A stretch of 64,000 bases of DNA, from assembly GCA_030062745.1 (NCBI GenBank), contig CP099851.1, positions 6,015,661 through 6,079,660 of the forward strand. Direction: 5' to 3'. This document shows positions 23,803-34,700 of the stretch, piece by piece (position 1 is the first letter of the stretch; each line of letters opens with the position of its first letter). Under the pieces are notes generated by a model. The model made no database searches, had not been told where the DNA came from, and worked only from the letters and a program-made list of their open reading frames with translations. This DNA is from Capitulum mitella (lineage: Eukaryota; Arthropoda; Thecostraca; Pollicipedomorpha; Pollicipedidae). The translations under genes were made by a program, and so were the position numbers.

Positions 23803-26256
23803 GCCCGCGTCCTGCAGGCCGGAGCGGACGGCGCTGCTGCTGGCCATCATCGCCTGCAGGCTGCTCCTGGCCACCTCGCCGAGCGCCGCCGCGCGGCCCG
23901 CGCTCAGACCGCTGCCCAGCGAGCCGCCGGCCGCCGCGGGCCGGCGGCTGACCGAGCCGGACGGCCGGTCGCCGAGCACGGCCGGTCCCGACTGTGACGT
24001 CAGATGGGACGCGGCCCGCAGCGACGGTCGGCTGGCCGGGCTCGGGCCGCCGGACCGGGCTTCCGGAGGACTCGCCTGGCCGCCGGCGCCGCTCTCGGAG
24101 GGCGCCACTCGCGCGCCCGACTGAGCCCCAGACGAGACTGGCGGCATTCCGGACACGGGTACGGACGGGCTAGACTGCGGTTCGGGTTTGAAAACCGGAC
24201 GTTGTTCTCTGTGTTTCTGGTTTGAATGCAGACTGAGTGAGCCTGCGGCTCCGAACTTCATGTCAGATGGCGTTGCCTTCGGTTCAGACTCTGATGTAGA
24301 GGGGGCCTCCTGTAGTTCAGGCTGTGCCCCAGATGGCGTTGCCTTCGCCTCGTCATGGGACGAAGACGGAGCGGTTTGTAGCTTAAAATTTGTTTCTGAA
24401 AGTTTTGCTTGCGACCCAGACCTAGGCCCAGACGGAGAAACCGGCACTCCAGGCTTAGACTCAGATAAAGAAACCTGTGCGTCAGTCTTGGAGCTGGCTG
24501 GGAACACCTGATCTGCTTTCTCTGGAACATGTGGAGAAACCTGTGCTCCAGATTGGGAAGCAATTGGAGGCATTTTTGCCCCTGACTTGGATCCAGATGG
24601 GGAAATCTGAGCAGTAGGTTTGGATCCAGACTGAGACACTTGTGGCGCAGTTTTGGACCCAGATGTAGAAACCTGGACCCCAGACTTGGAACCCGACAGA
24701 GGAACTTCCGCTCCCGGCTCGGAAACGGATGGAGAACACTGTGCTCCTGTTACGGACCCTGATGTAGAAGTTTGAGCTCCAGATGTGGGTCCAGATGAGG
24801 AAACCTGAGCCACAGGTCTAGATCCAGACGAGGAAATCTGTGCTCCGGATGTGGATCCCGATGTAGAAGCCTGTGCTCCAGTTTTGGACCCAGATGTAGA
24901 GGTTTGAGCCCCAGATGTGGGTCCGGATGAGGAAACCTGAGCCACAGGTCTAGACCCAGACGAGGAAATCTGTGCTCCGGATGTGGATCCCGATGTTGAA
25001 GCCTGTGCTCCGGTTTTGGACCCAGACGTAGAAACCTGTGCTCCTGCTTTGGACTCAGACACAGAAACCTGTGCTCCAGTCTTGGGACTAGATGTAGAAG
25101 TGTTGGACGCAGATGCGGAACCAGACGAGAAAACTTGAGCCATAGGTCTAGATGCAGACGGGAAAAGCTGTGCTCCTGTCCTGGACCCAGACGAAGAAGT
25201 TTGAGCCCCAGATGTGGGTCCGGATGAGGAAACCTGAGCCACAGGTCTAGATCCGGACGAGGAAATCTGTGCTTCGGATGTGGATCCAGATGTAGAAGCC
25301 TGTGCTCCGGTTTTGGACCCAGACGTAGAAACCTGTGCTCCTGCTTTGGACTCAGATGCAGAAATCTGTGCTCCAGTCTTGGGACTAGATGTAGAAGTCT
25401 TGGAGGCAGATGCGGAACCAGACGAGGAAACTTGAGCCATAGGTCCAGATGCAGATGGGGAAAGCTGTGCTCCTGTTCTGGACCCAGACGTAGAAGGCTG
25501 AGCTCCAGATGGAGGCTCTGACGTTGTTATCAATGTCCTGGAGCTTGTCGTCCCCTCAGGCGAGTGCGGACTGGCCTGCTGTGATTGTGACATCCTGCTC
25601 TCCACTGACGATGGAGATTTTGCGGCGGTTGAACTACCTGATGTAGAAGCTGAGGCCGAAGAGGAGGGCTGCACGTTTGGTTGGCTCCCAGACCCTGATG
25701 CTCTCGGCAAACCCGCTGAAGAAGGTGCAGTGGCGGAAGAAGGCTTCACTTCAGTGGTCATAGTCGCTTTGCCTTGTGACGGTTTCGACTGAATCTTCCC
25801 AATGGACTTGGACGGCTTCGATGTTAGTGATGGAGAGGGTTTACCGTTGGCAGCCCCAGACGAATCTTGGAGGGATCTAGACGACTGGGCTTGAGCAGTT
25901 TGTGATGGATGATTTTGAGCCGTCTGTGAGGATGCCTTGTTACTGGCTTGTGAGGCAGGGCTTTCTCCATCTTCAGAGGAGTTGTTATTTAATGATCCGG
26001 AGGATTTCTTCTCCGGCGTTTGGGACGAAACTTTCTTTAAATCACCTGATGATTCGTTTTCGTTGGCTTTTGATGCTATGTTTTTTACCTTTCCAGCAGA
26101 AGGACGTGAGGCTGCCGGTTGAACAAATGACTGTATGGTATCGACGCTTTTTTGGTTAACAGTTGAGGACGGACTTGCAGGTGTCTTTGGTCTGTCACCA
26201 CTGCCTACAGTAGATGCCGCACTTTCCTTTGCCGTTGTCCGTGTCTTGGACGACAT
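21304..26256 (-). CDS. Ser-rich repeat / coiled-coil protein, frame broken
   Basis: I do not recognise this protein. The start ATG at 26,256-26,254 has a good animal context (CCAACAATG). Part 1 (26,256 to about 23,645) is Ser/Thr/Pro/Gln-rich; from about 25,500 to 24,550 it is built of 10-residue repeats like GAQVS(T/S)SGSK, with higher-order blocks of about 40 residues. Part 2, in another frame (about 23,645-22,505), contains YLYNDWD, YDHFGRRVLHHHCYVEP, an Arg-rich tract and then about 150 residues of highly charged coiled coil (RRLIEEQWQRLEEEGERLER and onward to ELDRKRLVDHVIQEG). Part 3 (about 22,505-22,065) is Pro/Ala-rich with a P8 run and two RPVTARG motifs. Part 4 (about 22,065-21,304) is acidic and Ser-rich (DTESVTSESS; FHFQETTLIVDHGDRSD). 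The three frame changes fall in very GC-rich sequence, so assembly indels, tiny introns or pseudogenisation are all possible. The 5' half is much less GC-rich than the 3' half. Confidence 0.6.
24550..25510 (-). repeat. Coding 30 bp tandem repeat with larger-order blocks
   Basis: Units of 30 bp encode SGSxxGAQxS-type decapeptides. Larger blocks of about 120 bp (four decapeptides, for example SGSKTGAQAS, SGSTSGAQIS, SGSRPVAQVS, SGPTSGAQTS) are repeated three times with very few changes (near 24,780, 24,905 and 25,210), and a longer block is repeated between 25,060-25,180 and 25,370-25,490. This indicates recent homogenisation inside a coding exon. Confidence 0.85.
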
Positions 26257-27904
26257 TGTTGGTAAAATTCACATACCTTACCCCCGATGTTACCTCGGAT
26301 GATGGCTTCCAGGAGAAGCCAGTTCGCGTCGGAAATGTTCACATGCTTTTGGAACAATAGTTTAGTTAATCGAAAAATGTGTTTTGTTCGACACATTGAA
26401 TAGTTTTGACTCTTTTTCTCCCTCCTGCACTAGCCAATATCCAGCGTGAAAATGGTCTGTTAAGGAATACATACTGCGGATTTGATATAGCTATTCAATT
26501 TTACCGATAATTGCTCTGCAATGAAATTTATCTCATCTAAGTGGAACGCCAGTTTTACAAATTTACATATTTTCGTAAAACTTTACAGCGCACCCGCAGT
26601 TGGTCTTTGGCAACTCTTGCTGAAGAAAATATCTAGTTCCATATTATTGTTGCGTACCACTCCTCGTTTACTGTACCACGACTTGCTTTGAATGAAATAG
26701 TATGCGACACCACCATTGGCTTCTTTGAGCTTGGAGCTTTCAGGTTACAACATGACATAGTGTAAACGCAAGCATGCATCTCCAGTTATGTATTTATCAC
26801 ACTGAATTAATGCCAGCGAAATGCAAAATGAAACATTTTGCAATCGATACTTTACTGCTGCAACATATTCCATCCACTAAATACGATGATATGCGTTCAT
26901 CTAATGGTAGCTACCAACGCATATATCTGTCAGATTTCTCCACAAAACTGCTCCTGGAGACTACCGCCTTCATGAAGAAACCTGAACCATGCTCTCACTA
27001 TGGCAGAACAGGGCACGGAGAACCGTTGGACAATGATGGGGGACTTGAAGTGTTTCCGAATGCTTTGGCGTGGCCCAATTGACAGAGGCTTGTAAGATGT
27101 CGCACCCTTTTGCGTCGCTCTTCTCTTTTTGGATCCGCCAGGCGATTAATCCATGATGTAATAGTTATATGCAAAGTTATGTAATAGTTATATGCACTGT
27201 CGCTATGTGGACGACCCAGTTAAAAGTAACGGTTTTGAAGCGACTGCATTTTCTCCCTCGACAATCCTCCACAAAGCATTGTCAAGTGAATAGCATGGCG
27301 GAAGATCTGTTACCGGAAGTTCTCATGACAGGCCCTCTGCCCCGAGCTAAATAGCTGCAGGGTCAATTTTGAACAGCGGGTCGATCTTTGTGGAAACAGT
27401 TCTACAAATACAGACGCATCTGCGACTGCATATCCTCCAGTGATGGGTTGCCGAACTTGTCACTGTTCTGCTGCATAAGATCCAAAATGGCAGCCATCTG
27501 GTCCGTTTCTGATCTGGAAAATCGCAACACCTGTCAGAACGAGAACACATGCCACCATTCATTGCCACCTATACTCGGGTCGTGTTTCAAGTCACTGTCT
27601 AGAACATGAATCTAGTGAACTCCAGCTTCCTTCTTAACCTACTGTCGATTGGTAGGTGGAATTGTATTTGCATGTCGTTGCCACTCCACTTAACTTTAAA
27701 TTGCTGCACTTCGTTTTAGATAGATTATTACACCATTTTAGGTCTACCCAACATTCCGTGATCGGAAATCGGAAATTCAAAATAATGTGTCTTTCAATGT
27801 TAGCTTGGTACGGGCTGTCGGTGGGAGCATAAAAATGAAAGTAAATGCTTGAAAGAACCCGATTCCCTCATGACTCTGTGTTTTTTCTTTTCCTTTGCAT
27901 TCCG
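26257..27904. other. Intergenic / 5' flank of the Ser-rich gene
   Basis: This is the upstream side of the minus-strand gene at 21.3-26.3 kb. I see no further exon. A 23 bp tandem duplication ('atgtaatagttatatgca') lies at about 27,157-27,197. Confidence 0.45.
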
Positions 27905-28145
27905 TTCCTCTCACTTACACGAACTAATAAAAACTAGTAAGTGAGTGAAACACCACGTGGCAAGCGCAGTGCCATTGAGTGCCAAGGGATAAAACATGTC
28001 TGCTGGCCTAAAACTACATTTGAATGTTTCTCTCACCTACACGAACTAGGGAAAATCAGCAAGTGCATAAAACACCGCTTGACAAGTGCCATGCAACAAA
28101 GTGCCAAGAAAAAAAACATGCCTGCTGGCCTAAAATTAATATGTT
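27905..28145 (+). repeat. Two-copy tandem repeat, about 122 bp unit
   Basis: The block from ctctcacttacacgaacta to tgctggcctaaaactacatt (27,905-28,023) is repeated from ctctcacctacacgaactag (28,029) to tgctggcctaaaattaata (28,145), with about 80% identity by eye. Confidence 0.8.
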
Positions 28146-28419
28146 AACAAGACAAAGACGACGTCGTGAGTCCGTTGAAGTCGGGCCGCAATGCGCAGTA
28201 GACCGTTCGCTCGATGACGCATTGTTCGTGAGACTGCCCAGCAAAACCACCCGTAACAAGGGTCCTGAGCAGTTCTGCTCCCACCCGAATCGCCACAAGC
28301 CCTGGGATGCGCGGCTGGTTGAGATCGAACATGGCACCTCTCGATCACAGACCACTGAATTCATCAGCGCAGCGCTGAGGCCCCCCCCCCCCCCCCCACA
28401 CAAGCTCTCCCCACGCCGC

Positions 28420-30160
28420 TCACTGTCTCTCCTGTCGTTTCTGCTCGTCGGTCATGTCTTGCTCCAGCCGGCGGCGCATCGCCTCGCGCTCGGCCCTCTT
28501 CAGACGTCCGGGCGGCAGCGGCTGTGTCGTGTCCACCAGCACTGACAGCGGCTCGTCGTCCGCCGCTGAGGACGACGTCGTCGAACTCGGCTCCTGCACC
28601 TCCTGTGGCAGGTCAGAGGTCAGGTCCGCACCTCCTGTGGAGGGTCGGAGGTCAAGTTTGTGCCCTGTGCAGCGGTGGGCGGACGTCAGGTCAGCACCGC
28701 CTGTGGAAGGTCAGAGGTTAGGTCTGCACTTCCTGTTGCAGGCCAGAGGTCAGGTCTGCACCTCTTGAGGAAGGCCAGAGGGTAGGTCTCCACTTCCTGC
28801 GGAGGGTCAGAGGTTGACTCTGCAGCGGTCAGAGGTCAGGTTTGCGCCGTCTATGGAGCGCCGAAATTCAGAGCGCACTTAAATTCTTAGATAATCCTCT
28901 TCATATACAGCAAAGGAATTGAACAGGGTTCAACAGTCAGGGAGTTTGTGCTTTGCCCGATACGTTCTAGGGACCAAATCGCCAAATTTCAGATGTTTGA
29001 TGTCAACGTTTAATTCATTCAGCCCCGGAGAGCGGCACGCTCGGAACTCCGTTGTGAAGGAATGAAGCCTTCCACGGACGTACTGCATGACGACAGGCGG
29101 CGGCATGTCGGAAAGCAGAGACGGTAGCGGAAATAGAACGCCACTGACCTAATGCTTACCCTCGTTATGCTAAAACGATAAAAACCACTCTCTCTTCGAG
29201 TCCTCAAATATGGCGGTAATACGTTCTGACGAAAAAAAACTCGTAATACCGGAAAGAAATGCCATGATGCTAAAGAACACCCATTCGATACCTAGAATGG
29301 TTGTTTTTTTAACGGCTGACCAATAAGGGTAGCACAGTGTTACCGGTGCGATTTCATAACTGGTCCAGAAAAGGTGAGCGTGACCTGAACGGCCACTAGT
29401 AAACAAGAAAATATCACCACAGTTTAACCGTGAGACTGCTGTAGTTTAACTCACAGCCAGCAGGTGTATTAATCTGGCACACTAGCCTACATCAAAATCA
29501 GCAGCTAAAGATTATCCCTGGGCTGGCTTACCTTCCGCAGCAGACTCGAACGAATCCTTGAACAAATGAAGCGGTCGAGCATTACTGTAACAGTCCTCTG
29601 GTACATCATGACGAACTAGTGCCAGTGAGACACACGGATGGCGCCAGGCCAGGCCGACATCGAGAGAAATCAATGCCGCATCCCGCAGCTCAACTGCTGG
29701 CACGTAATCCACGTCCTGTGACAGGAAACGGTCTGCCTTGATTCACTCCCTGTCCGCGCATAAAACACCAATCATTTGCTGGAGTCCACGATCTTTCTCA
29801 CCGTGTACCTGTCGGAGTCCGCGACCTTTTTCATCGCTTTCTCGCTGGAGTCCACGACCTTTCTCATCGCGTGCCTGCCTGATCCACGACGTTTCTCTCC
29901 GTGTGTCTGCCGAAGTCCGCGACCTTTCTCACCGTTTGCCTGTTCGAGTCCGCGACCTTTTCCACCATATAGCTGCCAGAGTCCTCGACTCCGCTCACCG
30001 TGGTGTTGCCGGAGTCCACGGCCCGTGCGTACGCCTGCTGATCGGCTGCCGACAGTCCGGTGACGATGAAGTAAAGCCAGCTGACGATGACGGCGACCAC
30101 CGTCAATGCGCAGGTCATCATCAGGTACCAGCTGCGGGTATTGGGTACAACGTCCGTCAT
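28420..30160 (-). CDS. Unrecognised single-pass membrane protein (three exons seen, at least one missing)
   Basis: Exon 1 is 30,160-29,999. ATG is followed by TDVVPNTRSW and a clear membrane segment (LMMTCALTVVAVIVSWLYFIV), then a short stalk ending VDSGNTT at donor ACG|GTGAGC. Exon 2 is 29,715-29,532. A good acceptor (TTTCCTGTCACAG|GAC) leads into DVDYVPAVELRDAALISLDV and ends SFESAAEG at GAAG|GTAAGC. The last exon is 28,593-28,420. Acceptor GTGCAG|GAG leads into EPSSTTSSSAADDEPLSVLV and a basic helical tail (KRAEREAMRRRLEQDM) ending DEQKRQERQ stop. Phases match between exons 1 and 2 (0/0), but exon 2 ends in phase 1 and the last exon starts in phase 0, so an exon is missing or the last exon belongs to another gene. 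A topology with a short cytoplasmic N-terminus is inferred. I cannot name the family. Minisatellites abut the exon 1 donor and the last-exon acceptor. Confidence 0.5.
28590..28850 (-). repeat. 32 bp minisatellite made of copies of a 3' splice site
   Basis: About eight units of 32 bp lie just upstream (minus sense) of the exon starting at 28,593. Read on the minus strand each resembles ACCTCTGACCTGCCACAGGA then GGTGCAG, and the last unit is the actual acceptor. So each unit carries a CACAG or GCAG that could serve as a 3' splice site. Confidence 0.8.
29770..30010 (-). repeat. 33 bp minisatellite made of copies of a 5' splice site
   Basis: About seven 33 bp units (one of 32 bp) extend from the end of exon 1 into the intron. 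In minus sense the unit is like GTGGACTCCGGCAGACACAC then GGTGAGAAAG, so most units keep GGTGAG, the donor sequence used by exon 1. Because 33 is a multiple of 3, the reading frame stays open through several units as V-D-S-x-x-x-T-V-x-K until a 1 bp deletion near 29,885. The peptide repeat may therefore be a by-product, or retained coding sequence. Confidence 0.75.
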
Positions 30161-31693
30161 CACAGAGTCGAGCTCAAGGACTGCCTACGGTTTCTGCGCA
30201 GCACTGTCACCACGCCAGCGCACGTTTTGCAGCAATTTTGCACACAGATGCCGAAAAAATGGCTGATGTGAATGTAATTCTACAAAAGTGTCTTTTGCTC
30301 CGGGTTCTTGAATCTTCCTTGCTGGCAGTTCTTTTGAGACTGCAATCCGCGCTTCCATATAGGTCAAGAGAGGTCTCCTGTATACAACAGGCATTTGACC
30401 GCTGACGCCAATCCCAAATGCCGACAGTCACGGACCGTCCGATTTTCACGCCCGACACTGGTGTGGGCGGAAAGCCCGGAATGAAGGAATGCTGACCATT
30501 GGGACCAGTGGTCTTCAGGAGCATTTTAATATGCGAGAACGGAAACGAAACCGTCTGCATAAAATGAGGAGCGTAGCAAACAATGGCAGAACGTTATTTA
30601 TCGGTACCGCAAGTGCAAGACATTTTTCCAGGGTCGTCTAAGGCATACATGATAAGGCAAAGAAACCATGGACAAAAACGACAGATTACACAGATTGCAA
30701 TGGTGGCCATGCTGCATTCCGGTGGCCTGGTTATCTTCAGATATGTAGGCAGGTTATTAATGATGCTGTAACACGTACGTGCAAGAATTGAGGGTGCTGT
30801 GACTGGCCGTGGTGGCCGGAGACGGATGGCTTCAGACGGTGGCGGAGTGGTATGTGAAGGCTCTGTGCGGCGGAGAGTCAAATAAAGTGGTTCAGTCCCC
30901 GTGATAGATGGCCAAAATGAGAAAACTAAATATCAGATACGAAAAACATCCATCTCTCCTATCCAACCCTGGCGGGGGGGTACGGAAACCATCGAAATTT
31001 CCGGGCTGCGCCGCATTTTTCCATTTTTTTGCTGATTCATTTCAGGCTGAAAGTTGCATTTCCGTCATAAACCCTGAGGTACCACGCTGAACAGATTTCT
31101 CAAAAACGGTGTTCAGAGGGCTGGACGAAGTGCATTATCGATGCGACGTGCGTCTCTGCTCTCTGCAGACCATCGGCGGACGCAAGTAACTGTAACAGTT
31201 ACGAGAAGAAGTACAAGTGGCAACGGGACAGAACTCAGCTGTGATGCTGCGCCACATTCCTCCCAATAGGAGAACCAAAAAGAGTAAAGAGTAAATAAAG
31301 ACGTAATAAAGACTTAAGTGAAGAGTAAGTAATCTGAGGAGTAAAGGCGGCGCGGACTGGACGATTAAGGGACAACGAAAGAGTCCTAGAAATACGGACA
31401 GATATCGAGGCAAACAAAAACAAAAAGCTCTTGGGCCTGTGAAAAAATAAGCAAGAAACTTTATGACCAAGCCCCTGAAGGTAAGAGATTGAAGAAGCCT
31501 TTTATGGTCTTTTCTCAAGAGTAGAGTTAAACAGACTCGAACATAAGAAAATGTAATGTGCCACTGCATTGCCCCAATGCACCGTCCATCCATCTCGTGA
31601 AAAGCAAAGAACAAGCGACACACCTGTAAGCGCAGGCCTCTGCGTTATGATTCATGATAGCCAGAAAGATGGCGTCGTTGACGTTGCCCTTAC
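30161..31693. other. No gene recognised
   Basis: A 162-codon minus-strand frame (31,623-31,135) is hydrophobic and low in charged residues. It has no recognisable domain and no matching phase with the exon at 31,694-31,791, so I treat it as chance. Confidence 0.4.
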
Positions 31694-31791
31694 CTGGTGT
31701 TGTCCCACAGCACGGAGAGGAGCACTTTCCAGGCCAGCGGCTCCCTGGCCAGCTCCAGCGTCGACCACAGACTGCCCAGCACCTCCGGCAT
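31694..31791 (-). CDS. Possible first exon of an unknown gene
   Basis: An ATG at 31,791-31,789 opens 32 codons (MPEVLGSLWSTLELAREPLA and WKVLLSVLWDNT) ending at a strong donor, CCAG|GTAAGG, in phase 2. Composition is protein-like (amphipathic, few rare codons). An in-frame stop lies about 60 bases upstream, consistent with an initiating exon. I could not find the partner exon. The GC-rich sequence to its right (31,800-32,300) has open frames on both strands without recognisable content and may be its promoter region. Confidence 0.35.
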
Positions 31792-34700
31792 GTTCCAGCT
31801 CCCCTCCCGCCTCCGTAAACGAGCCGCAGAGCTGCCCGGGCGGCCTCACGCGCTGGCAGACAGTGCTCAACCTCAGCTCGAGGAGCGCTCTAAAACGTCG
31901 CCGGCGTGCTGGTCCGAGTGTGCAGCGAACGTCTGAGTCGCTGCGCGGCGGGCCAGTGGCCGAGCTCGAATCGTCGACGACAGAATCCAAGCCGTCGCTT
32001 AAGATGTCGTGTCGCAGGACGCTCGGCTACGTCGCCGGCCCGGCGCTGGCCGCGGCAGGAAGCAGACCGGTCCCCGTCGTCGCCGACGCTCGGCCTGTGG
32101 CAGCGCGTCCGAGCGTGCCGGGCGTCCGCTGCCTGCCGACGTCTCCGCCTCTCTGTCGGGCTGGTGCTCGGACCTGGCGCCCCCCGACGCCGCCTCTCAC
32201 AGGCGGCCCGGCCGGAGCAGGCGCTCAGGCGGCGCCTCGACTGCCGGAGCGTAGGGACAGACACCTGACCGCCGCAGCACTGCCTGCGGGGGGGGGGACA
32301 TGGGCCTCCTGGATACCGTTAAAGCGGAGTTACGGTGAGGCATGGGAAAAAAACAGACAAACTTTTGTTCCTTAACTACCCTTGAAATAATCTCGAGTTC
32401 TTTACAAATCCTAGACCAGACCAGTCAAAAACCTATAAAAAGGCAGGCAGTTATGGTCAGAGAAATAATTCGAATGCCCGTTGACCGAAATGTCAAAAAA
32501 AGCTGTAACACGTCAGCAAGATGCTGCTACTATTGTTTTAAATGCACCAGTCGAACTGCGTAAAATTTCGTCTTTTCAGCATCAAACCAAGTGCAGCAGA
32601 AGTGATCAGTCATGCCACGTTCCCACAAAATTGCAGCAGCGGCCACAAGCAACAGACTCTCCGAAGAGCGCTGTCAATAGCCCAGGCTAAAGCCACGTTG
32701 TAATAATTTTTTAGTATATTTACCACATCATTATACATCACAGCAAGACACGGAAATGTAAATTTGTCGCCGCGTTTATCATGGACCAGCATTCGCGCGG
32801 TCACGACAATGACGCATGCCGTGTGACCATCACAGGCTGCCTGACGGCATCCAGACCAACAACCGACAGGCAGATAGATGCAGTCCCCATTCAGCCCCAC
32901 ATTCGGCAATTTAGTTCGGAGCGGGAAGGGGGTTGGCCCACCACCACCATAGCGTAACAACGACTGAAGTCGTCCCGGGACGAGCCAGGCCATTGCAGCG
33001 ACTTATCAGGGACACATTACCGGTGCTTCGAGACATCGAAAACACGGGAATGGTGCCATGCCCCTGAAACTTTTTGCAAGTTATCATAAAAGTTTCGAGT
33101 CAGCCATAGAAGTGTCTCCGATCGCTCTGAATTTTGGCTTAGCATTATTTTCACTCTTGTTACATATTTTCCGAAAACTTACGTTCTTTTGGAATCAGGC
33201 CACCAAACTATGATGTCTTTCTCGAAGAAATACCACGGAGAAATTATGACACATTCGTCATCATCAAACGAAAGTTTTAAAAATTTGGCAGTGTTCAGTT
33301 TTCTTAATCTCATGCATGGGTTTCATACATGGTATCATTGGCCTCCACTTGGGTGCTTGCTTCAGTAAAAGTCATCGTAGATGAAAAAATATGAGTTGAG
33401 GCCATTACCGACTCTTTTTGCCTTCACTTGACCTAGGATGGACCATTGAATATTCGAACGCACCGACCTGAACAGTAACAGTAGTTTTAGTCCCCGTTCA
33501 TTTTCAGAGGTCGTTTGAGACTCTCAAAAACGTCCTATAGGTTCCGTCCCATAGGATCCAATGGTAACCAGAATCCATCGACGTGACTCCTTTGTAGTCG
33601 CCTAAAGCCATCATACGACTGAAGCCAGTTTGCATTGCTGTAGATGTAGGAGCCGGAGAGAACAAAGGGGACTTGTACCACCATAGTTTGACTCGTGGTG
33701 CGGAAGCTCTCACCATGTCACAGCAAAAAGAAACTTGGCTTTTAGAGAAAACTAAAAAAAACGCTTCTTAGGCCTGATCCAAACCGTGGCCGGAATCCGG
33801 GAAGCTTTTTTTGCGGGGGACAGCATTTCTGACCTCGTGAGCAACAATCAACTTCCAGGTGCCCCTCTCCCATGTACAGATCAAGCAGCCCTCGTGGACT
33901 CGGTGCCCCTAACAGGCCGTGTCCTGATACAGACCGGGTAACCATCACATGCTCGGTACCCCATACAAGCCATGCACCCCTTCCCCCCAGAGATGAAGTG
34001 TCTGAAGAATGTGGTGCCCTACAGAGAACGTCTACGAGGCAGGCTCTCTTTACAGGCCAGATGCCCCTGTATAAACCCGGGGCCCCTCATGTGCTGTGCA
34101 CCCTTGGTGAGAGCAACGCCTTCGTACAGATCAAACTCACGTCACATACTAGACGCTCCTGTACAGACCGGGCGTCCTCACGGGATTCCAGCAGCATTTA
34201 TCATTAAGGAGGTGATATTTAAAAAGCACGCTCTTTAAAGTGATGCTAGGAATATCAGTAATTGAAGTTTCCCCATTTGGCACAGTATATGCGTTTTCGG
34301 CGAAGAAATACCTCGTTTCAAAAGACAGTGCACAAGAGGGGGTCTAGAGTAATATGTTTAGTGCAAATATGTCAATATGCATGTAAACTACGAATCCCAT
34401 TTTACATGAGCGTGGGAACACGGGGGCGGAGGCCATGCCCCCCCCCCCCACTAGTTGGAAATTTAACATTAGATCTATGGGGAAAGGCGTCTCCACCCTC
34501 CCGCTGTTCTGCATGTTTCTACGTTCCTGCCATTTTAACTAAACGGCGACCCACCTGGAGATCGGTGGCCTCCTTGGAGATCGGCGCCGCCTTGGATGAA
34601 TGGTCCCCTTCCGCACTTTTCGTCACGCTGCTTGCACCACTGCACAGGGGCGTTTTTGCCCGTCGCGGCGGCAGCGTGGGAGCGCTCTATTGCACATTTT

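Noticed and set aside
31135-31623. 162-codon hydrophobic minus-strand frame
   Set aside because: No domain, unusual composition, and its phase does not join the exon at 31,694-31,791.
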